Shown here: positions 1 to 6,018 of the stretch, piece by piece
Layout: each line of letters begins with the position of its first letter
Numbering within the stretch: position 1 is the stretch's first letter
Assembly: GCA_030641465.1 (NCBI GenBank)
Contig: DAOWHK010000039.1
Location: 1 to 7,858 of the forward strand
Direction: 5' to 3'
Origin: Parachlamydiales bacterium
GTDB taxonomy: Bacteria; Chlamydiota; Chlamydiia; Chlamydiales; Simkaniaceae
DNA: 7,858 nucleotides
Program-made: the position numbers and the translations under genes
The notes under the pieces: generated by a model
Told to the model about the DNA's origin: nothing
The model's input: only the letters and a program-made list of their open reading frames with translations
Database searches by the model: none

Positions 1-582
1 AATCCCCTCACCAACTCTTGCTATAACCGTATCTTCTGTTGCACCACCAACTAACTGCTCAATATTTGTGCGAACGGTAACTCTTGCTCTACAAAGAAGC
101 TGCACACCATCTTTTGAGACTGCAGTAATGTACTTCGTTGGATCAGAACTTGGACAGTCGATCACTTTAGGATTCACAGAAGTACGTACAGCATCTAAAA
201 TATCACGTCCTGCAAGGTCGATGGCTGTTGCTTGACGCCAATCAAGTTTAATATTTGCTTTATCAGCTGCAATCATCGCTCTTACAACTTCAAGAACGCG
301 TCCACCGGCTAAGTAATGAGTTTCTAGGTCCGCAACCGATACATTTTTCAGTCCAGCTTTAAAAGAGTTAATGCGCGCATTTACAATGATGCGTGGTGGA
401 ATTTTTCGAAGGCTCATTCCAATAATATTAAATAGAGCAATAGGCGTTCCCGAGACAAATGCTTGAAACCAAAGAGAGATATATCTTCCTGCAACTGCTA
501 GAAAAATCACACCAAGAATCGCAACAATAAAGATGAGAAAGTAGATGCCAGATGAAAGGCCAATGTCTGCTAGAATATTCAT
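1..582 (-). CDS. floA: Flotillin-like membrane scaffold protein FloA (partial, C-terminus off the left edge)
   Basis: FloA proteins are bacterial flotillins (SPFH-related) that oligomerise in the inner membrane and organise functional membrane microdomains. I translated the minus strand from the ATG at 582-580 and got 194 open codons running off the window. There is one strong hydrophobic segment at residues 13-31 and a second moderately hydrophobic stretch at 35-57. Hallmarks of the family follow: LAGG at 91-94, AIDLAGRD at 120-127, SVNPKVI at 135-141 and [11 protein letters not shown] near 170-180, then ARVGEGI at the edge. These match Bacillus FloA (YqfA) as I remember it, which is about 330 residues, so roughly 40% is missing. 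Between NPKVI and the next DG the protein seems about six residues longer than the Bacillus one. The start overlaps the short nfeD stop by ATGA and is preceded by AGGA at a good distance. The adjacent NfeD genes are classic flotillin partners. Confidence 0.92.
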   Translation of the reverse strand, partial: MNILADIGLSSGIYFLIFIVAILGVIFLAVAGRYISLWFQAFVSGTPIALFNIIGMSLRKIPPRIIVNARINSFKAGLKNVSVADLETHYLAGGRVLEVVRAMIAADKANIKLDWRQATAIDLAGRDILDAVRTSVNPKVIDCPSSDPTKYITAVSKDGVQLLCRARVTVRTNIEQLVGGATEDTVIARVGEGI

Positions 583-1064
583 GTTTTTTCCTGTTTTTTT
601 AATGATTTTACAATAAAGCGCGCGCCTTCTCCACGCACAATTTCAATGGGTGTCTCTTTTTCAATAAAGCGACCAAGAGAGACTGCTTGATAGTGTTTTC
701 CATCAATTTGAATATGTCCTGAGGGCTTAAGGCTCGAGGTTGCTATTCCTTGCTTTCCAATAAGGTCTTCATCAAATGAGGATGCCCGAAAGCCTTCTTG
801 ATCCTGATTTAAATAAAGGGTGTTTTTAGATTTTGAAGATTGGATTCTATGAAGAGCTAATCGAATTGTTATCGTAAGTAAAGCTGCTGCAATAATTACA
901 TAGGCAAAAATCCAAATAGGTCCAATGTCTGTAGATGCAAATATGACAAAACCAGAGATCATAAGAAGCCCCCCGATTCCTCCAACGATTCCTCCTGGAA
1001 GATAAAATTCTGCAAAAATTAAGAGTAGTCCAGCTATTGCAAAAATAATCGACAATCCAATCAT
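579..1064 (-). CDS. Short NfeD-family membrane protein (OB-fold partner of flotillin)
   Basis: This 161-residue protein is an NfeD of the short class, lacking the protease domain. It has three hydrophobic segments (about 3-19, 26-44 and 48-70), a polar linker at 73-98, and a C-terminal OB-type NfeD domain at about 101-155. The characteristic pattern is visible there: [19 protein letters not shown] and [17 protein letters not shown]. Such proteins are encoded beside flotillin-type SPFH proteins and are thought to bind or stabilise them at the membrane. The gene sits between the long nfeD and floA, with ATGA overlaps at both ends, which implies translational coupling and matched expression. An AGGGG ribosome-binding site lies six bases before the ATG. 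It could act as the dedicated FloA partner or as an adaptor; the sequence does not decide between these. Confidence 0.9.
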   Translation of the reverse strand: MIGLSIIFAIAGLLLIFAEFYLPGGIVGGIGGLLMISGFVIFASTDIGPIWIFAYVIIAAALLTITIRLALHRIQSSKSKNTLYLNQDQEGFRASSFDEDLIGKQGIATSSLKPSGHIQIDGKHYQAVSLGRFIEKETPIEIVRGEGARFIVKSLKKQEKT

Positions 1065-2575
1065 GATTTTCCCCTAGTAACTATCACCTTATTTCCATCA
1101 ATTGCAGTTACAATAATCGCTGCTCCTTTTTCCATAAATTTCCCATCCGCTGTTGCGCTGTAGAGATTGCCTTCCACTAAAATTTTTCCGAAGGGCCTGA
1201 GCTCTGTAAAGGTAACTCCAGCGCTTCCAATTTTGGGAAACTCTGTAGGACCTGCAATATACCCATCTTTTGATTCCTGCTCTCCTGTTAAAACAATTTT
1301 TGCATACCGATAAAACTTCGGCGTGACATATCTCGCAAGCACCAAAATCACCACCATAGAGAGGATAATCGCAAGAGAAAAGTATACACCTCTTTCTAAA
1401 ATTGCCTCCGACCCGATTTGCAAAGAATCAAGATGAAAAAGATCGATCCCCGGGAGCATTAGAACAAAAGTCCCGATTAGTATCAAGCAAATTCCAATAA
1501 TGCCTGTTACTCCAAATCCAGGAATGATAAAGAGTTCTATTAAAAGAAGAATAATTCCACATACTAGAATAATCAGCTCTAAAATATTAATCGCATAAAT
1601 TGCAAAACTATTTAAGAGTACAAGTGAGAGGCAACAAAGGGCAATCGATCCTGCGATGCCAAATCCTGCGGAATTTATTTCAATATAAAAACCGATCATC
1701 ATTCCCATCACAAGTAAAGAGGCAATCATTGGGTGAGATAATATGGAAAAAAATTGCACTTTCCAATCTGTATAAGTAATGACGGTTGCATAAGGAATAC
1801 TGTCAAAAAACGGAGCCTTAGCAAGTGAGAGTTGCTCAAAAGAAAAGCTACTTGTTATCGACTCCTTTGCATGTGTTTTAAGCAGTATATCTGAAATGCC
1901 ATAATCTACTATTTCCTTCGATGTAAGAGTTAAAAGTTTTCCAGCCTTTGATATCACCTGGTCAGATTGCTTGATTTCTCCTTCATTTGAAAGTTCAAGA
2001 ATTGACTCCCCTCTTTTTACGATGACAAGATCTTTATCAACCATTGCCTTTGCAATCAATGGATCGCGATTATAATAACTTGCAAGGCTTGCCATTTGCG
2101 CAGAAAGCGCAGAGGTCATTTTTTCTGAAGCTGATTCCATCTTCCCATCACTTCCCATAAGAACGGGCTCGGCAGCTCCCATAATAGAAGATTTATTCGT
2201 CCCTATAAATCTACAAGAGTATGCAAGCATGGCTCCTGCAGATATTGCCCAATTATCAATCACAGCCACAACGGGAATATGATCTTTTAAATCGACCTCA
2301 TGCAAAAGGTCTGTAATTTTTGTGGCAGCAAGTACTTCTCCACCTGGCGTATCTAGATGCAAGATGATAAAGCGTACGCCTTTCTTTTTAAAATCTTCGA
2401 TCGCAAATTTCATTTGAATATAGGTGGAAAGATCAATTGAGCGATCTTTTTCCACATGCAAGTATCCGATGAGATTTTCTTCCGTCTCGGAAAATTTTAT
2501 ATGCGAAGAGATGTCCTCAGAGAAAATTGTCCCAAAAGCCAAACAAAAAAAACAAATAAGTTTAATAAGCTTCAC
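1061..2575 (-). CDS. nfeD: Long NfeD: membrane-bound ClpP-class serine protease with C-terminal OB domain
   Basis: This is a full-length NfeD (NfeD1b type). Numbering starts at the GTG at 2575, which gives MKLIKLICFF and an ordinary signal peptide ending near residue 18-19. A GTG two codons earlier (2581) is also open. The ClpP-like domain covers about 30-230 and has LDTPGG at 74-79, the catalytic serine in the ISAGAML motif (Ser112), GAAEPV at 133-138 and a lysine at Lys152. The Ser-Lys spacing of 40 agrees with the Ser97/Lys138 dyad known from the Pyrococcus homologue PH1510. About five or six hydrophobic segments follow (270-420), including the typical ELFIIPGFGVTGIIG hairpin, then an OB fold at about 449-504. 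Homologues cleave membrane-associated substrates, such as stomatin in archaea. Both catalytic residues are present, so activity is expected. The start lies inside the end of hemL, and the stop overlaps the short nfeD by ATGA. Confidence 0.93.
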   Translation of the reverse strand: MKLIKLICFFCLAFGTIFSEDISSHIKFSETEENLIGYLHVEKDRSIDLSTYIQMKFAIEDFKKKGVRFIILHLDTPGGEVLAATKITDLLHEVDLKDHIPVVAVIDNWAISAGAMLAYSCRFIGTNKSSIMGAAEPVLMGSDGKMESASEKMTSALSAQMASLASYYNRDPLIAKAMVDKDLVIVKRGESILELSNEGEIKQSDQVISKAGKLLTLTSKEIVDYGISDILLKTHAKESITSSFSFEQLSLAKAPFFDSIPYATVITYTDWKVQFFSILSHPMIASLLVMGMMIGFYIEINSAGFGIAGSIALCCLSLVLLNSFAIYAINILELIILVCGIILLLIELFIIPGFGVTGIIGICLILIGTFVLMLPGIDLFHLDSLQIGSEAILERGVYFSLAIILSMVVILVLARYVTPKFYRYAKIVLTGEQESKDGYIAGPTEFPKIGSAGVTFTELRPFGKILVEGNLYSATADGKFMEKGAAIIVTAIDGNKVIVTRGKS

Positions 2576-3896
2576 AGGCACTCTTTACTAAAGTTTTTTC
2601 TCTTTGGAAATGAAGGTCAATAAAATGCAAAATAGCATCTCTTGTAAATTCTAAATGCTCTTTTGTATGAACACTAGAAACAAAAGATGTTTCATAGGGA
2701 GAGGGTGAGAGATAAATCCCTTGGTCAAAAAGCGTCTTAAAAAATGTTTTAAATGTCAAAGTATCAAGCAGCTCCAGATCTTCAAAACAGGTCACATCAT
2801 TAACGCCCCAAAAAATGGAAAACATCGATCCAACCTGGCAAAGCACTGCGTTTTTCCCATCAAGTGCTTTTTGAACAGGTTTAGTAATAATATCTGTTTT
2901 TTCCTTGAGATCATTATAAAAACCTTTTTTTGCCACTTCCTTAAGCGTTGCAAGGCCTGCCCTCATAGCTACTGGATTTCCTGAAAGCGTTCCCGCTTGA
3001 TAGACGTCGCCAAGAGGTGCAAGCTTATCCATAATTTCTGCAAGGCCGCCAACTGCAGCTGCGGGGAACCCTCCTCCAATAATTTTTCCAAAGCATGTTA
3101 GATCGGGCTGAATATTATAAATCCCTTGCGCGCCACCAAGACCTACCCGAAACCCTGTAATCACTTCATCAAAAATTAATAGTGATCCATTTCTCTCCGT
3201 TTCTTCTCTAAGCGTTTTTAAAAACGCCGAGTTTGCAGGAATAAGTCCCATATTGCCAGCAATTGGCTCGACAATGACTGCTGCAATCAAATGGGCATAA
3301 AAGGGATCCCTCATAATTTTTTCAATAAGATGTGGATTGTTAAAGGGAAGGGAAATGGTATTTTTTACAGCATCTACTAAGACCCCACTTGAGGCAGATT
3401 CTTGGTTAAAATCAATGACAGAAGAGCCCGATTTAACGAGAAAAGGATCTGCATGACCATGATAATTTCCATTAAATTTTATGATCAGCGGCCTTTTTGT
3501 GAATCCCCGAGCAAGCCGAATCGCTGTCATGGTGGCTTCTGTGCCAGATGACGTAAACCGAAGTTTTTCCACAGATGGAACTTTTGAAATGATAAACTCC
3601 GCAATTTCCTGTTCAATGCTTGTAGAGATCCCAAAAGAGCTGCCCTTTTTGATCTGAGAGGTCGCAGCATCCACAATTTTTGGATGCGCATGACCAAGCG
3701 GCAAAGATCCAAAGCCGCAGCAGTAGTCAATATAAGCATTTCCATCCACATCAAACACTTGATCTCCTTGACCTCTATCAACGATCAAGGGAACCATATC
3801 GAGTCCTTTAAAGGCACGTGCCGGTGAGTTTACACCCCCTGGAATCGCAGAGCACGAATTTTTAAAAATTTTTTGTGTCTTTTCTCTATTTTTCAA
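2562..3896 (-). CDS. hemL: Glutamate-1-semialdehyde 2,1-aminomutase
   Basis: HemL converts glutamate-1-semialdehyde to 5-aminolevulinate in the cytosol, a PLP-dependent step of the C5 tetrapyrrole pathway. Numbering from the TTG at 3896 gives 444 residues, close to the usual 425-435. Seen in order: IPGGVNSPARAFKG (18-31), TSSGTEATMTAIRLAR (115-130), NGNYHGHAD (142-150), FDEVITGFR with the PLP-contacting Asp243, CFGKIIGGGFP with the Schiff-base Lys271, and AGTLSGNP (301-308). No key residue is missing and the frame is intact. I chose TTG 3896 because GGAGG (3906-3902) lies five bases upstream; TTG 3908 is in frame but would start inside that site. The last codons overlap the start of the long nfeD, so the two genes are probably co-expressed. 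This linkage is positional only; no biochemical connection is known to me. Confidence 0.96.
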   Translation of the reverse strand: MKNREKTQKIFKNSCSAIPGGVNSPARAFKGLDMVPLIVDRGQGDQVFDVDGNAYIDYCCGFGSLPLGHAHPKIVDAATSQIKKGSSFGISTSIEQEIAEFIISKVPSVEKLRFTSSGTEATMTAIRLARGFTKRPLIIKFNGNYHGHADPFLVKSGSSVIDFNQESASSGVLVDAVKNTISLPFNNPHLIEKIMRDPFYAHLIAAVIVEPIAGNMGLIPANSAFLKTLREETERNGSLLIFDEVITGFRVGLGGAQGIYNIQPDLTCFGKIIGGGFPAAAVGGLAEIMDKLAPLGDVYQAGTLSGNPVAMRAGLATLKEVAKKGFYNDLKEKTDIITKPVQKALDGKNAVLCQVGSMFSIFWGVNDVTCFEDLELLDTLTFKTFFKTLFDQGIYLSPSPYETSFVSSVHTKEHLEFTRDAILHFIDLHFQREKTLVKSACEAY

Positions 3897-3901
3897 AGCA
3901 A

Positions 3902-3906
3902 CCTCC
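3902..3906 (-). promoter_or_regulatory. Ribosome-binding site that decides the hemL start
   Basis: GGAGG on the minus strand, five bases before the TTG at 3896-3894. An upstream in-frame TTG at 3908-3906 would put this site inside the coding region, with only an AAGGA three bases away, so the shorter form is preferred. Confidence 0.65.
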
Positions 3907-3922
3907 AAGCTTCCTTAGAACA

Positions 3923-3939
3923 GTTGTAATCTATACAAC
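3923..3939. repeat. Short palindrome upstream of hemL (possible operator)
   Basis: GTTGTA-ATCTA-TACAAC is a perfect six-base inverted repeat with a five-base centre. It lies 27 bases or more upstream of the hemL start codon. On the minus strand it contains a weak -10-like TATAGAT (3935-3929), for which I find no good -35 at 16-18 bases. The position would suit an operator or the start of a leader, but a repeat of this size can occur by chance in AT-rich DNA. Confidence 0.3.
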
Positions 3940-4014
3940 ATTTTTTGCGTAAAATTTTTTTTCCTGCTTTTTCAAGGAAGAAGCGTATAATGTTTTTTTT
4001 ATTCGCATTGCTCA

Positions 4015-4042
4015 TTGAAATAAAACGGGAAATTGGTATACA
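4015..4042 (+). promoter_or_regulatory. Candidate sigma-70/66-type promoter of the type III translocator operon
   Basis: TTGAAA (4015-4020) is followed after 16 bases by TATACA (4037-4042), with an extended -10 TG at 4034-4035. A start near 4049 would leave a leader of about 38 bases before the first gene, with the ribosome-binding site intact. It is the best candidate in this divergent intergenic region. The upstream TATAAT at 3986-3991 lacks a -35 partner. Confidence 0.5.
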
Positions 4043-4076
4043 TTTGACATTGGAGATCTACAAAATATTCATAAAA

Positions 4077-4083
4077 GAGGTGA
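4077..4083 (+). promoter_or_regulatory. Strong ribosome-binding site for the first operon gene
   Basis: GAGGTGA is an almost full-length match to the 16S anti-Shine-Dalgarno complement. It abuts the ATG at 4084, leaving three bases from GAGG, whereas the next in-frame ATG at 4087 is six bases away. The second ATG is therefore the likelier start. Confidence 0.7.
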
Positions 4084-4086
4084 ATG

Positions 4087-4665
4087 ATGAGTCATGCTAT
4101 TTCTGCTGTGCAGCCCCAGCTAGAAGCGCAAATTGCAGAAGGTCCAACGAAGTATTCTCACGGATACAACCTCGGTCCTTTTGCAGTACAACTACAATCG
4201 ATTTATGATGACCACCACAATAATATTGTAGTTGGCATGACGCGCAAAGCTCAGCAAAGCAATGAAGATTTATCCCTTCTTACAGATGTATTAACGCGCC
4301 TTTATACTGAATTAAAAAATAACCCAGATGATGTAATTGACTTAACAGATCTGCAGCCAGCAATTGACCTGCTTCGAGATATTTACTCTGAGATCGCTGA
4401 GGCAAATCAGGAAGAATTTCGCTATTACGACTCCAACTGCCCCTTTCCAGAGAATATTGAAGATCTAAGAAGTGACGATGTCCGTGAAATTGCACAAAAA
4501 CTAGAGTCTCTTCGCACAAGAATGCAAGGAGAATTGCCGCAGCTTATGACAAGAATGCAAGAAGCCGGGCAGCTACTTCTTGCGATCGTCGAGATCCTTC
4601 GCGAGCTTACAAAATCCATCGTAGAAGAGACCAAGCATACGACAAACAACATGTCGAGAGGATAA
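4087..4665 (+). CDS. Unrecognised helical protein heading the type III translocator operon
   Basis: I do not recognise this 192-residue protein (193 if the ATG at 4084 is used). It has no signal peptide and no convincing membrane segment. From the residue pattern it is mostly helical: a long amphipathic stretch at about 31-80, a break at NPDDVIDLTDL, a shorter helix to about 108, a loop with DSNCPFP around 115-121, and a long C-terminal helix at about 123-185. The C-terminal helix contains two adjacent 11-residue units starting TRMQ, a spacing compatible with a hendecad coiled coil. It is the first gene of the operon and its stop overlaps the chaperone start (TAATG), so it is very probably a type III secretion component, substrate or co-chaperone. 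In Yersinia and Pseudomonas the needle-tip gene occupies this place, but this protein is much shorter than LcrV and shows no similarity I can see. Its coding status is certain; its function is open. Confidence 0.85.
   Translation: MSHAISAVQPQLEAQIAEGPTKYSHGYNLGPFAVQLQSIYDDHHNNIVVGMTRKAQQSNEDLSLLTDVLTRLYTELKNNPDDVIDLTDLQPAIDLLRDIYSEIAEANQEEFRYYDSNCPFPENIEDLRSDDVREIAQKLESLRTRMQGELPQLMTRMQEAGQLLLAIVEILRELTKSIVEETKHTTNNMSRG
4516..4581 (+). repeat. Two tandem 33-base units coding an 11-residue repeat
   Basis: ACAAGAATGCAAG occurs at 4516-4528 and again at 4549-4561, exactly 33 bases apart and in frame. It encodes TRMQGELPQLM followed by TRMQEAGQLLL. Only the first four codons are closely conserved, so this is either an old internal duplication or a constraint of the coiled coil. 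Confidence 0.5.
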
Positions 4666-5144
4666 TGTACCAAAAGCAATTAGATAACGCTCTTTCCATT
4701 GCAGCAAAACAAGTGATTCAAGATGAGCCGCTTGAGCAAAAAAATTTTTCATCAGCTGATGCAAAAGCTCTTTACTCGCTTGCTTATCGACTCTATGACA
4801 TCGGAGATTACAAGCAGTCAAAGAAAATTTTTAAAGAGCTTGTCGTCTCGAAACCTCTTGAGCAAAAGCATTGGTTTGGACTTGCCTCTATTTTGCAATT
4901 AGAAAACACTTATCATGAAGCCCTAGTTTCGTGGAGCATGGCAGCCCTTTTAAACGATCTGGATCCTCAACCTCATTTTCATGCAGCGGAATGTTTACTA
5001 TCTCTTGAGCAAATAGACGAAGCTTTTAAAGCATTAAGTATGGCAAAAGTGCGAGCTAAAAACCACTTAGACATTCTAGAGAAAATCGAACTTCTAGAAA
5101 GTTCTTGGAATAATAAATGCGAGGCCCCAAATGTCAACAGTTGA
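4665..5144 (+). CDS. sycD: SycD/LcrH-like TPR chaperone for type III translocators
   Basis: Class II type III chaperones bind the two hydrophobic translocators in the cytosol, prevent their premature association and deliver them to the secretion apparatus. This 159-residue protein is close to the roughly 160-170 residues of SycD/LcrH. After an N-terminal helix it has three tandem TPR units at about 33-66, 67-100 and 101-134. Typical TPR positions are visible: YSLAYRLYDIGDYKQSKKIF, then HWFGLASILQLENTYHEAL, then HFHAAECLLSLEQIDEAF. The start ATG overlaps the previous stop by one base, with AGAGGA just upstream. The end overlaps copB by 14 bases, which supports coupled production of chaperone and clients. 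The Chlamydia chaperones Scc2 and Scc3 are the nearest functional analogues I know; I cannot say which one this is orthologous to. Confidence 0.88.
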   Translation: MYQKQLDNALSIAAKQVIQDEPLEQKNFSSADAKALYSLAYRLYDIGDYKQSKKIFKELVVSKPLEQKHWFGLASILQLENTYHEALVSWSMAALLNDLDPQPHFHAAECLLSLEQIDEAFKALSMAKVRAKNHLDILEKIELLESSWNNKCEAPNVNS

Positions 5145-6003
5145 TAACACTCACCTCACAATTCGGGGCACAAGTTTTATTGAAGGTGCAGATTTTGCGC
5201 AAGAAAACAGCCGGCGAAACAATCACCTTAGCGATGAAACTTCTTCTGCAAATATCAGGCAAGCACGTGAGGCTTCCCCCTTTCAACGGCCGCAACTTCC
5301 CAAGTCTTTTCAAAGCGCTCTTATTCACTTAGTCGACGGCATCGAACAGACAAAATCCCGATCCTATGAGCTTGGAAAAACCCGTTTAGAGCTAAACGCA
5401 AAAGATCAGCAAGAGATCCAAGAAAAACGGATTGCCAATTTGCAAGCAACGGCCTTAAAAGCGCAAAGCATCGGAAACTGGTCCTTTTTGCAACAAATCG
5501 CATCCACTCTTTTTGGCGCAGCATCTGTTGTGACTGGAATGGCTTTGATTTCTACAGGAAATGCTTGGGTTGGTGGTATGATGCTCGGCGCTGGAGTTAC
5601 TTCTACATCAAGTCTTATTCTTAGTGAAATGGGAGTTGACAGCAGAATCACAGGCGCTTTGGCACTATCGAGCGCTGCAATGAGCCTTCTTTGTGGAGGC
5701 TTAAATTTTGATCAACTTGCTAACCATTTGCCAGCACTTGTCACATCAATTATGAGTGGCGCTTTTAATATTGCAAATGGCGTTGCGCTATTTGGAAAGC
5801 AATATACAGAATCTGAGTTAACACTGCTAAAAGCGGAGAAACAAGACTTTTCAATGCTTCTTGCTAAAGCTCATAAAGATTCTGAAGAAATACAAGAAGA
5901 TGTAAAACGCGCATCAAAACAGCTAACCTTTGCAAAAGAGGCAGCAAATTTATTAAATGATGAAAACCGTGAGATAATAAAAATACTCTCCACAGTTGCT
6001 TAA
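5131..6003 (+). CDS. copB: CopB-like type III translocator (major hydrophobic pore subunit)
   Basis: Translocators of the YopB/IpaB/CopB class insert in the host membrane and form the pore through which effectors pass. This 290-residue protein has a polar N-terminus (1-60), an amphipathic coiled-coil-like stretch (about 65-112), a hydrophobic region at 124-165 split into two Gly/Ala/Ser-rich segments, a third hydrophobic segment at about 173-192, and a C-terminal coiled coil at about 226-285. This is the expected architecture, although Chlamydia CopB is, as I recall, nearly 500 residues, so this is a compact form. PQLP at 54-57 lies where translocators carry their short proline-leucine chaperone-binding motif. 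The N-terminus shares TxRGTS (10-15) with the next protein. GAGG sits six bases before the ATG. The chaperone just upstream and the CopD-like gene just downstream support the call more than sequence identity does. Confidence 0.78.
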   Translation: MSTVDNTHLTIRGTSFIEGADFAQENSRRNNHLSDETSSANIRQAREASPFQRPQLPKSFQSALIHLVDGIEQTKSRSYELGKTRLELNAKDQQEIQEKRIANLQATALKAQSIGNWSFLQQIASTLFGAASVVTGMALISTGNAWVGGMMLGAGVTSTSSLILSEMGVDSRITGALALSSAAMSLLCGGLNFDQLANHLPALVTSIMSGAFNIANGVALFGKQYTESELTLLKAEKQDFSMLLAKAHKDSEEIQEDVKRASKQLTFAKEAANLLNDENREIIKILSTVA

Positions 6004-6018
6004 AATACGAGGAATTTA

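Noticed and set aside
2721..2984. Plus-strand open frame inside hemL
   Set aside because: It lies antisense to a complete, well-conserved hemL, has no ribosome-binding site, and its translation is Lys/Cys/Phe-rich without domain character.
3986..3991. Perfect TATAAT as the main promoter of the type III operon
   Set aside because: No -35-like hexamer is found 15-19 bases upstream, and the TTGAAA/TGGTATACA combination downstream is better; kept only as a secondary possibility.
4044..4049. Perfect TTGACA as a -35 element for the type III operon
   Set aside because: Any -10 at 16-18 bases would be near 4066-4072 and is poor (TATTCA); transcription would start at or inside the ribosome-binding site.
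3945..4208. Open frame crossing the intergenic region into the first type III gene
   Set aside because: It overlaps the promoter region and uses a different frame from the gene with the strong GAGGTGA site; the translation looks non-coding.
4087..4665. Assigning the first operon gene to the Chlamydia tip candidate CT584 or to CT577
   Set aside because: I see no residue-level resemblance to what I remember of CT584 and cannot recall CT577 well enough to compare, so no name is given.
4280..5651. Several 64-84 codon frames antisense to the type III genes
   Set aside because: They are frame shadows of continuous plus-strand genes, without start signals or recognisable composition.
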